DNA of 64,000 nucleotides, taken from assembly GCA_947462875.1 (NCBI GenBank), contig CANHQJ010000023.1, positions 1 to 64,000 of the forward strand. Reading direction: 5' to 3'. Of the stretch, positions 1-7,295 are shown in pieces. The position numbers and the translations under genes are program-made. The stretch comes from Verrucomicrobiia bacterium. Lineage in GTDB: Bacteria; Verrucomicrobiota; Verrucomicrobiia; Verrucomicrobiales; Akkermansiaceae. The first letter of the stretch is position 1; the number at the start of each line of letters is the position of its first letter. The notes beneath the pieces were generated by a model that saw only the letters and a list, made by a program, of their open reading frames with translations, did not search any database and was not told where the DNA came from.

Positions 1-96
1 AACTTGCTCGACGGGGTGACTGCTGTTGATGGTGGTGTGATTTGTTGTGAGGATGGCTTTCATGATGACGCATGGTTGGAATTGTCAACGCACCGA

Positions 97-116
97 TTGT
101 CATGTCGACATGACAA
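97..116. repeat. Perfect 20-bp palindrome over the integrase stop codon
   Basis: The 20 bases read the same on both strands, centred on TCGA at 105-108. The palindrome contains the last codons and the stop of the leftmost integrase. It has no T-run, so it is a poor candidate for an intrinsic terminator. It could be a protein-binding site or chance. Confidence 0.4.
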
Positions 117-1389
117 GTGCCTTGATGCGCTCCTTGACCGTCCGCGGTACTTCGCTCGGTTTCCAGTCTGTGGGAGGGGTGATCGAGAACCAGGCTTTTG
201 CCGACTCCGCATCGACGATCTCCCGGTAGTGGCGAAAGATCATTTTCGGGGAGTTGCCAGCCTCCAGAGAGGTTCGCGCTACGTCTCCAGTCTCGGCTAC
301 CCGATAGCTGATGAATGAGTGCCTGAGGGCATTCTGACGCCATCCACCGGGGATCTGTGCTTTGACGGCGGTATCGCTCAAGGCACCCGAGTAGTCTGTG
401 ATGGTGAGGATCGGCCCTGTATCCTCACGCCATGGGGCGAGCCATGCCTTTAGATTTTCGGAAAGCGGCACCAGTCGCCGTGCTGCGGTCTTTGCCTTGC
501 TTCCTGCTATCTCGATGTGCCCTCGATCCCACTTGATGTCTTTCCAGTCCAGTCTCGCGATTTCTGCTGACCGGATGCCGGCGAATCCGCCGATGGCAAT
601 CAGGGGCAGGATGCGTGGATGGGCTGCGAGTAGCAGGCGTTTCATTTCTTCTGGCGTGAAAATCGAGATTTCCTTATCCTGCACTTTGAACGAATCGCTT
701 TGTTCCGCAGCAGTCTTGCGGTCCGGGTGGAGGTATCCTTGTCTTTTGGCGAATCCAAACATGGTGACGAGGTTGCGACGGATGCCATTCTTGCTCACTG
801 GACCCAATTTTTTGAGTCCGTCGAGAAAACGGTTGATGTCGGCTGTCGTCACATCCGCGATGTTGCCGGGGAGCGCATCGCTGTACCGTTTTAGATTCAG
901 CGTTGCGTGACGGACATAGAGGTCGCTCACGCCTTTTCGTTTGAGCGACTCGATGAACTCAGCGGCGACTTTGGCATTGCTGCGGGTGGCAAACAGATCG
1001 TTGCGGTTTGCGGCGTAGAAACGAACGGCATCGGAGAGGGGGATTTCTCCCGCCGTGCGCCTGGCACTGGCCCATTCCTCAATCGCGGCAGCGAGGGTCA
1101 CGCCAAATTCACTGGCTGTGCGCTCGCAGTATTGGAGAAGCTCGATGTCGCGGCGGGTAGCTTCGCAGGTGGCCGAGCTGCCATTCGTGAGGCGGACGGT
1201 AATTTGTTGAGCAATCATTTTGGCCTCGTCCATGGATGAGATACAGCGCGTGCGCCGTCGGCCTCCTTCTCTCCATGCGAGGGTGAACTGCTCGTAACCG
1301 TCCTTGCGGTTGATGGTGTAAATCCGGACTACGGCAACCCCTGTGCCGATTTCCACGATTGAACTGCGACGTTTGCGTTTGCGGGTCAT
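100..1389 (-). CDS. Tyrosine recombinase / site-specific integrase
   Basis: Phage-type integrase of the tyrosine recombinase family, which cuts and rejoins DNA at attachment sites. The C-terminal catalytic domain shows the first Arg in GIRSAEIARLDW, a Lys in the GSKAKTAARR hairpin, and the box II Arg in NALRHSF, where Asn stands at the usual first His. A Tyr in FRHYREIVD is the likely nucleophile. The middle third looks like a SAM-like core-binding domain. I chose ATG at 1389 (429 aa, basic start MTRKRKRR). An upstream in-frame ATG at 1470 would add 27 residues of non-basic sequence. The gene begins about 120 bp from a 61-bp tRNA-Ser repeat at 1506 and reads away from it, so it probably belongs to an element extending off the left edge. 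Family assignment is firm; the start is uncertain. Confidence 0.85.
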   Translation of the reverse strand: MTRKRKRRSSIVEIGTGVAVVRIYTINRKDGYEQFTLAWREGGRRRTRCISSMDEAKMIAQQITVRLTNGSSATCEATRRDIELLQYCERTASEFGVTLAAAIEEWASARRTAGEIPLSDAVRFYAANRNDLFATRSNAKVAAEFIESLKRKGVSDLYVRHATLNLKRYSDALPGNIADVTTADINRFLDGLKKLGPVSKNGIRRNLVTMFGFAKRQGYLHPDRKTAAEQSDSFKVQDKEISIFTPEEMKRLLLAAHPRILPLIAIGGFAGIRSAEIARLDWKDIKWDRGHIEIAGSKAKTAARRLVPLSENLKAWLAPWREDTGPILTITDYSGALSDTAVKAQIPGGWRQNALRHSFISYRVAETGDVARTSLEAGNSPKMIFRHYREIVDAESAKAWFSITPPTDWKPSEVPRTVKERIKALVMST

Positions 1390-1505
1390 AGACCCCGGCG
1401 TTCGCGTCAACTTGTGTGGATTTGTGTGTGGAAAATCTGTCGCGGTTTCCGTCAGATTGCCGCTATCCATTGCGCAGCATGGACTGGCTGGATTTCTCCT
1501 AGAAG

Positions 1506-1566
1506 ATGGCGGAGAAGGTGGGATTTGAACCCACGGTGAGTATTACCCCACGTCCGATTTCGAATC
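1506..1566. repeat. 61-bp direct repeat of tRNA-Ser 3' part (attachment site, left)
   Basis: Bases 1506-1566 are identical to 7074-7134, the 3' portion of the intact tRNA-Ser gene including its CCA. Identity stops after GAATC; here TGACGC follows in place of the rest of the tRNA. A partial tRNA copy beside integrase genes is the classic mark of attL/attR made by tRNA-targeting integrases. The repeat lies between two integrase genes pointing away from it. Confidence 0.85.
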
Positions 1567-1751
1567 TGACGCAAGAGCCAAAAACCATTGGTATATATAG
1601 AACAAAAAATAAGAGAAAGAGATAAAATACGCATTTGATTGACTTTTTAGGTGAATAAGGCAAGTTTTCACCAAGTTTCCTGACGAAATAAAAAATGGTG
1701 CGGGACAGCGATTGATCCAGCTCCCTTAACTTATTAACTCATTGAAAATCC
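1567..1751 (+). promoter_or_regulatory. Leader of island integrase with a 12-bp motif
   Basis: This AT-rich 185-bp gap lies between the att repeat and the integrase start. It contains TTATTAACTCAT at 1731-1742, ending 9 bp before the ATG. The same 12 bases recur at 3596-3607, just upstream of the island HTH gene. This could be a shared operator or excisionase site. I see no convincing -35/-10 pair. Confidence 0.3.
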
Positions 1752-2960
1752 ATGGCTAAACCTATCCGATTCACTCCGAAAAACAGCGATTCAGGCTGGC
1801 GCATCAATATCCCTGCTAAGATCAGCGAGACAGGAAAGCGCCAGCAGCTATTCTACCGCACCCAAAAGCTCGCCCTAGCCGCCGCTGACGACCTGAAAAA
1901 GAAGGTGGAAATCTTCGGTGTTCAAACCCGTGCCATCGCACCTACTCTTGCCGAGCAGGCAACCGCTGCCGCCGCGCTCCTGAAGCCCTACGGCATCGGC
2001 TTGCTGGAAGCCGCCCGAATCGTCGCCGCCATGCGCGAGCGGGAAACTGCATCACGCACTCTATCAGAAGCCGCCGCCGTCTGGCTGGCTTCATGTGAAG
2101 GTCTAAGACCACGAACTATCAACAACTACAAGATCACAGCCACAAAGTTGGAAAGAGCACTGGGTGACCGCCTACTTGCCTCTATCACGGCGGAAGAGTT
2201 GCAAGCCGTCATTGCTCCCATAGGCAGAGCAGGCGCAGCCGTAATGGCGGAGTTTCGAAATGCTAAGGCATTCTGGCGCTACTCAGCAAGGAAGGGCTGG
2301 TGCCAGGTCGAGACTTTCGGCGGGGTGGAGGCTCCTAAATCCAACCGGGATGAGCAGGAAATCGCGATTCTCACCCCCACAGAGTGTGAAATCTTGCTAC
2401 GCACCGCAGAAACCCATTTCCCGCAAGCCGTATCCTTGTTCGCAATGCAACTCTACGCCGGAATTCGTGTGGAGGAAATCACCCGCATAGAAGCGATACA
2501 TGTCACCGACGATGGGATCGACCTCCCTGCTACTGTTACCAAGAAAGGCCGCCGCCGTCACATTACGCCAAATAAGACCCTTGCCGCATGGCTGGCTAAG
2601 TATCCTTTCGCGCCTTGTCCTAACTGGCGTGAAACATCCGCCGCCGTTCGCCGTCTCGCCGGGTGGGACGTGGTTTCCGTAATCCTAAATGAACGGATAC
2701 GCGTGAAATCCATGAAACCTCTGCCAAAGCCATCACGAGGACGCTGGCCACAGAATGCATTGCGGCACTCTCATGCATCCTACGCCGTCGCGTCTGGTGT
2801 CCCGCTGGAAAGCCTGCTTTTCGAGTTTGGACACGCTGGCAACCATACCCTGTTGCGGCAGCACTACGTTGGCAGGGCGAGCAAGAAGCAGGCGCTTGAA
2901 TTCTTTTCTATCGCTCCCCAAGGCGTGAAAATCCCACGAAAACTGGAGGTAGTAGCATGA
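1752..2960 (+). CDS. Tyrosine recombinase / island integrase
   Basis: Integrase of the 5.6-kb tRNA-Ser island (402 aa). The catalytic domain is recognisable from the Arg of YAGIRVEEITRIE, the basic TKKGRRRH hairpin, the NALRHSHASY box II (again Asn in place of the first His), then GHAGNHTLLRQHY, where His and Tyr supply the last two active-site residues. The N-terminal part has an AP2-like or arm-binding look (MAKPIRFTPKNS), followed by a SAM-like core-binding region around residues 90-180. It is related to, but clearly divergent from, the integrase at 100-1389. Its stop overlaps the next start by four bases (ATGA), so the two genes are probably translationally coupled. Confidence 0.88.
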   Translation: MAKPIRFTPKNSDSGWRINIPAKISETGKRQQLFYRTQKLALAAADDLKKKVEIFGVQTRAIAPTLAEQATAAAALLKPYGIGLLEAARIVAAMRERETASRTLSEAAAVWLASCEGLRPRTINNYKITATKLERALGDRLLASITAEELQAVIAPIGRAGAAVMAEFRNAKAFWRYSARKGWCQVETFGGVEAPKSNRDEQEIAILTPTECEILLRTAETHFPQAVSLFAMQLYAGIRVEEITRIEAIHVTDDGIDLPATVTKKGRRRHITPNKTLAAWLAKYPFAPCPNWRETSAAVRRLAGWDVVSVILNERIRVKSMKPLPKPSRGRWPQNALRHSHASYAVASGVPLESLLFEFGHAGNHTLLRQHYVGRASKKQALEFFSIAPQGVKIPRKLEVVA

Positions 2961-3553
2961 ATGACGATTATAAACAAAACACAAAAAAGCCTAAAAAAAG
3001 TGCTCGAAAGTCCCGAATTAAATTCACTACTTACGAGGAGATTGATGGTTCTATAACATACACAGGAGAAGGCGGTGGAAGTGTTCATGTGCCCAAAGAT
3101 TTCTCTAATGAAAAAAATTTAATTACGTACACAAGAGGACCGAGAAGGTCTTCTAAAAAGTGTTTTCTTAATCTTCTATGGGCAGTTAAAGGACAGCTCC
3201 CACAGAAACCTCTTACGCATGCTGATGTGGCGGATTACAAAGATGAGTGTAGGTGTATTCTCGAAGCATTAAGACAAGGGAAACAGCAATTCTTCAGAGA
3301 TATTGCCGACATGATAAAAAATGAAGGCAAGCTCAGTGAAATTGAGGCACAGAAAAAAGATTCCCAGCGTTTGGTAGAAGACAAGACCCTAGGTGCGATA
3401 TCTGTAGCTTTTTCGTATTTGGGGAAGCCCCCAAGGTTTAAAATTCTACTCGAAGAGGCTCAAAAAACCACCGGATTGGGCACCAAACTTACAGCGCAAA
3501 AGCTTAAAAAAAAGTTAGAATGTCTTGGTTTTGGTTGGCTTGGAGATGATTAA
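2957..3553 (+). CDS. Hypothetical basic protein of the island
   Basis: I do not recognise this 198-aa protein. It starts with a lysine-rich, disordered-looking segment (KKPKKSARKSR), has a Gly-rich turn near residue 38, and then appears helical and Lys-rich (EIEAQKKDSQ, QKLKKKLECLG). No membrane segment or catalytic motif is visible. It overlaps the integrase gene by four bases. Its base composition is far more AT-rich than the host genes, which fits recent transfer. By position it could be a recombination directionality factor or accessory protein, but nothing in the sequence proves this. Confidence 0.6.
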   Translation: MNDDYKQNTKKPKKSARKSRIKFTTYEEIDGSITYTGEGGGSVHVPKDFSNEKNLITYTRGPRRSSKKCFLNLLWAVKGQLPQKPLTHADVADYKDECRCILEALRQGKQQFFRDIADMIKNEGKLSEIEAQKKDSQRLVEDKTLGAISVAFSYLGKPPRFKILLEEAQKTTGLGTKLTAQKLKKKLECLGFGWLGDD

Positions 3554-3568
3554 AAAAGCCTCTTTTTT
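3552..3568 (+). terminator. Weak A/T-stem hairpin after 198-aa gene
   Basis: A run AAAAAAG (3552-3558) pairs with CTTTTTT (3562-3568) across a three-base loop, starting in the stop codon. The stem is nearly all A-T, so termination would be inefficient. Confidence 0.3.
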
Positions 3569-3582
3569 CTAGAACTGAGAAG

Positions 3583-3637
3583 TCATTAGACACAGTTATT
3601 AACTCATATGAATCTTAAGTCTAATGAGTTCAATAAC
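3583..3637 (+). promoter_or_regulatory. Nested inverted repeats over the start of the HTH gene
   Basis: TCATTAGAC (3583-3591) is the exact reverse complement of GTCTAATGA (3619-3627), which includes the ATG of the next gene. Between them GTTATTAACTCAT (3595-3607) pairs with ATGAGTTCAATAAC (3624-3637) apart from one extra base. The dyads cover the start codon, so they could be an autoregulatory operator or an mRNA hairpin hiding the start. Confidence 0.4.
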
Positions 3638-3938
3638 TTGCTCGCCAAAGACAGAACGCAGCTTAGTAAAAGCCAGTGTTATCGCCCAACATTTCAACAT
3701 CACTCCCGCCACAGTTTATCGCTGGGCTAGTGAAAAACGCATAGATTCATGGAAATTCCAGAACACCGTGCGCTTCGACTTAGATGCTGTCAGGGCTGCT
3801 TTCAATGCACAATCGTCGCCGCCACCCTGCACTCCGCCCGCTCAAAACTTGCCTCCCGATCTTGAGGAACAAATTGAGGCTCTGCGCAGCCGCTACTTCG
3901 AGGAGCAAGCCGCCATGCTGGAGGAGGTGGAAGCATGA
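3624..3938 (+). CDS. Small HTH DNA-binding protein (excisionase/MerR-like)
   Basis: A 104-aa protein whose N-terminal 65 residues fit a winged-helix excisionase/MerR-type fold: VKASVIAQHFNITPATVYRW is the helix-turn-helix, followed by a short wing (WKFQNTVRFDLDAV). A Pro-rich linker (SSPPPCTPPAQ) leads to an acidic helix at the C-terminus. Such proteins commonly serve as excisionases or element regulators. It overlaps the next gene by four bases. The inverted repeats over its own start codon suggest autoregulation (inference). Confidence 0.7.
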   Translation: MSSITCSPKTERSLVKASVIAQHFNITPATVYRWASEKRIDSWKFQNTVRFDLDAVRAAFNAQSSPPPCTPPAQNLPPDLEEQIEALRSRYFEEQAAMLEEVEA

Positions 3939-4861
3939 AACCGGTGAAAGAATCAATGGCGGAGGTAATGAGGAAATTTGATCGCATGATTGATGCAGCT
4001 CCAGATGAAAGCTCTTTGGATTCTGAACCTTCTCAACAATCTGAAATTCTGAGATCTGTATCATGTATTTCTGAGCCTTCTGAGTTTTTTGTAGATTCTG
4101 AGACTTCTCAATATTCTGTTCCTTCTATTTCTTCTGGTTCTCTGGAATTCTGTAATTCTGTAACTTCTGTATCTTCTATGTACAAAGGAGGGCCTTCTGT
4201 GCCTTCTGTGCCTTCTATGTACACATGGGAGGATTTAGCCTTAGCTGAGAAGGCCACAGGGGAAGCCAAGCAGCGCCTACCCACTCAAATCAAAAGCTGG
4301 TATAACAAATGGATCGATCCAGTTTTTGAGGCGAACGCAGAAACATGGCAAACCCAGATCTCAGACATGATCGGCAAGCATCTCATGCACGCGACGGGGG
4401 AAGAAAACACCCTTGCCCTCGTAACGGCCTTTTATGATCTCAACGCATCAAAATTCGCCAGCATTTCAAGGGAAGGATTCATCGCCTGCGCTGGGGAAAT
4501 CATGGTGCGGGAGCTTGCTTCATGGCTTGAGGCATTGCCATCCGGTGAAGCCGCCTATTACCGGCAGTTGCCCGCACCGCAACAGGAAGCCTTCCGCATC
4601 TGCCGTTCCCTCGCGCTCCGCGAATTGGAGATGACAGGGACACCCATCTTCTTCCTAGGTAGCCACGAACTTGCAAAGCGCATCACCATCAGCGACCGCG
4701 AAGCCTTCCGCATACTGAATAAATCCCCCTTCCTCAAACGCGTGGAAAAGGGCAAGCCTTGGCAGCGAGGAACCAAGCCCCAAGCATCCAGCTGGCAATG
4801 GATCTACCCACTGGAAGCAGCCGCCAAAAATAGCACGGGAAAACCTGCTTGCCCTTTCTAG
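3935..4861 (+). CDS. Putative island replication/regulatory protein with Ser-rich repeat
   Basis: A 308-aa protein in three parts. Residues 1-25 are amphipathic. Residues 28-95 are a low-complexity Ser/Pro/Glu stretch encoded by repeated TTCTG units. Residues 100-300 look globular and helical, ending in a possible winged-helix region (LGSHELAKRITISDREAFRILN). No polymerase, helicase or nuclease motif is visible. Its position after an HTH gene in a small integrated element is where replication-initiation or phage-regulatory proteins often sit, and the internal repeat array resembles iterons. That is inference; I do not recognise a named family. Confidence 0.55.
   Translation: MKPVKESMAEVMRKFDRMIDAAPDESSLDSEPSQQSEILRSVSCISEPSEFFVDSETSQYSVPSISSGSLEFCNSVTSVSSMYKGGPSVPSVPSMYTWEDLALAEKATGEAKQRLPTQIKSWYNKWIDPVFEANAETWQTQISDMIGKHLMHATGEENTLALVTAFYDLNASKFASISREGFIACAGEIMVRELASWLEALPSGEAAYYRQLPAPQQEAFRICRSLALRELEMTGTPIFFLGSHELAKRITISDREAFRILNKSPFLKRVEKGKPWQRGTKPQASSWQWIYPLEAAAKNSTGKPACPF
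4021..4208 (+). repeat. TTCTG pentamer array with 9-bp periodicity
   Basis: TTCTG occurs at 4021, 4047, 4069, 4078, 4096, 4114, 4132, 4148, 4156, 4165, 4195 and 4204. Several spacings are 9 or 18 bp. Ten of the twelve are in the same codon phase (encoding Ser repeats); those at 4047 and 4148 are out of phase. The array lies wholly inside the coding region. Confidence 0.7.
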
Positions 4862-5045
4862 GCGGAAGAATAAGGGCGGTAACAAAAGGTGAAGCCGTAA
4901 AGCACCTCATCGGATAGAAAACCAAGTCCGAAGGAGTCTGCAAGAAAACGACCGCCTATGATTTTCTCGCCAAGCCACACCCTGATATCGTGATCGACGA
5001 AGAAGGGAAATTTTCTTGGCGGGAAGACTGCAGTCCTGCTTTTTT
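4861..5045 (+). pseudogene. Possible gene remnant with in-frame stop
   Basis: One forward frame reads VTKGEAVKHLIG, a TAG at 4915-4917, then KTKSEGVCKKTTAYDFLAKP and DIVIDEEGKFSW before running into low-complexity sequence. The residue pattern looks like real protein, so this may be a decayed DNA-binding protein truncated by the stop. No intact alternative frame covers it. Evidence is weak. Confidence 0.3.
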
Positions 5046-5132
5046 ACTTCCCAATTTGGTTCTTTTATGTTTTTTCTTGGCCGCTCATACGAAAGGACTT
5101 TCAAAAATATCGCCAAATTTGAATCATCAAAT

Positions 5133-5546
5133 ATGAAATTAATTTCAAACTATCTAGCAATCGGGTTTTTGTGCTTTTCTAGTCATAGTTGTACTCCTCC
5201 AAAACCCGATCCAAATAGGATTGCTCAAAAGCAAAAAATAGAAGAGGACGAGCGCCTAAGAGAAGAGCGAGTCAAAAAAAGTGTGGAAATTTTAAGCGAG
5301 CCACCCGGAGCTAGGATTGAGGTAAATGACGAATACGTTGGGGATGCCCCATGTACCGTTGAAGTGGTTTGTGACGGCCATGGCAAACTAATCACCAAAT
5401 TTGAGTTCACGGCTTTACCAAGATACCCGGGTCATTTCGTGCAATCAAAAACTTTTTATGGATGGGCACAAGCACCTGCTCGTCTTTTTTTCGATATGAG
5501 ACTTGGAAGAGCTAGGTCTTCTATTGACGTAAATATTATTGATTGA
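5133..5546 (+). CDS. PEGA-domain putative lipoprotein
   Basis: A 137-aa protein beginning MKLISNYLAIGFLCFSSHSC, a signal peptide with a possible, non-canonical lipobox (SHSC at about residue 20). A charged linker (EEDERLREERVKK) follows, then a PEGA-like unit (VEILSEPPGARIEVNDEYVG) of the kind found in S-layer and surface proteins. I chose ATG 5133 because the longer frame from 5016 puts the signal peptide inside the protein. The gene is AT-rich, in line with island cargo. Likely envelope location, function unknown. Confidence 0.6.
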   Translation: MKLISNYLAIGFLCFSSHSCTPPKPDPNRIAQKQKIEEDERLREERVKKSVEILSEPPGARIEVNDEYVGDAPCTVEVVCDGHGKLITKFEFTALPRYPGHFVQSKTFYGWAQAPARLFFDMRLGRARSSIDVNIID

Positions 5547-5644
5547 TTCAGGGATGATTCAACAGTTTAAACGATGAACAACCCCAGCCCTATGCCCTCA
5601 AATTTCATCTTCCACCTACTCCCGCAAGCTGGTAAAAGCACCCC

Positions 5645-6463
5645 GTGAAGACCGCACAGCACCTCCTAGCCACCCTAGCAACCGTGATCGTCTTGGCTTT
5701 TTTTAGCGTCGCGCTCACAAATTGCGAAACACGCGCCAAAGCCGAGCTTAGTGAGACAGAGACTTTCGACGAGACACGCGCCAAAGCCGAGCAGGGGGAT
5801 GCAGAGGTTCAATTCAATCTTGGTTGGCAATACTTTAGTGGTAAAGGTATCGAAGAGGACGATGCCGAAGCATTTAAGTGGTTTCGCAAGGCTGCGGAAC
5901 AGGGCCACGTAAAGGCTCAATCACTTGTTGCTGCATTCTTCTTAGAAGGCGTAGTTGTGGTGAAGAACGAAGCCGAAGCCGTTAATTGGTATCGTTTGTC
6001 TGCTAATCAGGGGTGGGCAGAGGCACAAGCCGCACTTGGCTACTGCTATGCCAATGGCAAGGGCGTGGAAAAGGATAATGCCGAAGCCGTGAAATGGTTC
6101 CGCAAGGCTGCGGAGCAAGGAATTGTAGATGCACAACGCGAACTTGGCGTGTGCTACGAATACGGAGAAGGCGTGGTGAGAAATAATGTCGAAGCCGTGA
6201 AATGGTATCGCAAAGCTGCCGAGCATGGCGATAAACATGCTCAAAACCTACTAGGCGTGTGCTACGAACATGGCAAAGGCGTGGTGAAGAACGATTTACT
6301 CGCTTACCAATGGTTTCTTTTGGCATCCGCAAACGGTGAAGAGTTCGCTAGAAATAACATGGCTACAATAGAAAAAAAGCTCACCGCCGAGCAACGCATA
6401 GAAGGACAGCGAGTAGCAACCGAATGGCAGGCCGCATTTGAAGAGAGACAGGCACAGAAATAA
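5645..6463 (+). CDS. Sel1-repeat putative lipoprotein
   Basis: A 272-aa protein with a signal peptide and a possible lipobox ending in Cys (VALTNC at about residues 22-27). It contains about five tandem Sel1-like (SLR) repeats recognisable by EAVKWFRKAAEQG and LGVCYEYGEGV. Sel1 repeats form helical solenoids used for protein-protein contacts. The apparent start is GTG at 5645, directly before the hydrophobic signal. It is the last intact gene of the island before the tRNA-Ser. The repeat core is unmistakable; the partner and role are unknown. Confidence 0.75.
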   Translation: MKTAQHLLATLATVIVLAFFSVALTNCETRAKAELSETETFDETRAKAEQGDAEVQFNLGWQYFSGKGIEEDDAEAFKWFRKAAEQGHVKAQSLVAAFFLEGVVVVKNEAEAVNWYRLSANQGWAEAQAALGYCYANGKGVEKDNAEAVKWFRKAAEQGIVDAQRELGVCYEYGEGVVRNNVEAVKWYRKAAEHGDKHAQNLLGVCYEHGKGVVKNDLLAYQWFLLASANGEEFARNNMATIEKKLTAEQRIEGQRVATEWQAAFEERQAQK

Positions 6464-7073
6464 ATACGCTTAGGATCAAAGAGCGCCGTATTCTGATCTT
6501 TCTTTAATAGTAAGCAATAGGTTTCCGGTGCATTCGAAATACATAACTCGTTCATTATAAGCGATTTATGAATAAACAAAGCTAATTTATCAAAATTTGA
6601 TAAGCTATGCAGGGATCTGGTCCAAGGGCGCAGCAGACACACCGCAATAGGCATCACGCTCACTGATTTAAATATAGACAAATGGAATCGAGCCTTTCTG
6701 CAAATTTTACGGGGGGAGGATAATGGATCATAGATAGAAAGTTGCTTCCAAGCTCGACCGCCCCCCCAGTCTGTTTTAGCATCGGCACAATTCTTGCGAC
6801 AAATTACCCTTATGCGTGCCAGTCCCTCCGTCTGCCCCACACGCTAAGGCTGGGCAACCGCTCGGTAATCGCCTCCCTCGGTTCCATGCGGACTCGGTGA
6901 AAAACCATTCATTCCAAGCAGGTCAAGAAGCGTTACAATGAGCACAAATTACTTGCGAGGCGTAACAGTCCAGCAGGATTCAGGTATTGAGATAGAGTGA
7001 GAGAAAGGTGAGCGGCCTTTTTTTAGGCAAGCTTTTTACCTCTAACTAAAAACGGCTGCAGCCCTTATGGAAT
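6464..7073. other. Gene-poor right end of the island
   Basis: About 610 bp without a convincing gene. A minus-strand frame (6304-6840) overlaps the Sel1 gene and reads like random sequence. A tiny frame MSTNYLRGVTVQQDSG near 6940 is probably chance. No clear terminator or promoter is seen, apart from a T-run at about 7017-7024. Confidence 0.5.
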
Positions 7074-7134
7074 ATGGCGGAGAAGGTGGGATTTGAACCC
7101 ACGGTGAGTATTACCCCACGTCCGATTTCGAATC
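7074..7134. repeat. 61-bp direct repeat (attachment site, right)
   Basis: Identical to 1506-1566. It forms the 3' part of the intact tRNA-Ser gene, so integration restored a working tRNA. The island is bounded by these two copies. Confidence 0.85.
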
Positions 7135-7164
7135 GGGTGCCTTAGACCACTCAGCCACCTCTCC
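7075..7164 (-). tRNA. tRNA-Ser (anticodon CGA)
   Basis: Read on the minus strand, the 90 nt run from GGAGAGGTGGC through the anticodon loop TTCGAAA, a long variable arm typical of Ser, the T-loop TTCAAAT, and an acceptor end closing in CTCC with encoded CCA. The anticodon CGA reads UCG. The first anticodon-stem pair looks like a C-A mismatch. The 3' part is duplicated at 1506-1566 as an integration scar. Confidence 0.93.
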
Positions 7165-7295
7165 TTTGATTCCTTGCGGGCGGGGATTATGCCCGATGCG
7201 GCGGGGTTTGTAAAGAATTCTTCGCAGAAATTGAAAATTTCCTCTCGCTCGAATGCGCGCTTGCGTGGAGCGCGGCGGCATTTCACACTGCGCCC

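Noticed and set aside
4021-4208. CRISPR array
   Set aside because: Units are only five bases, without spacers of constant length, and lie inside a coding frame.
6304-6840. Minus-strand 178-aa open frame
   Set aside because: It overlaps the clear Sel1 gene on the other strand and its sequence shows no domain or normal composition.
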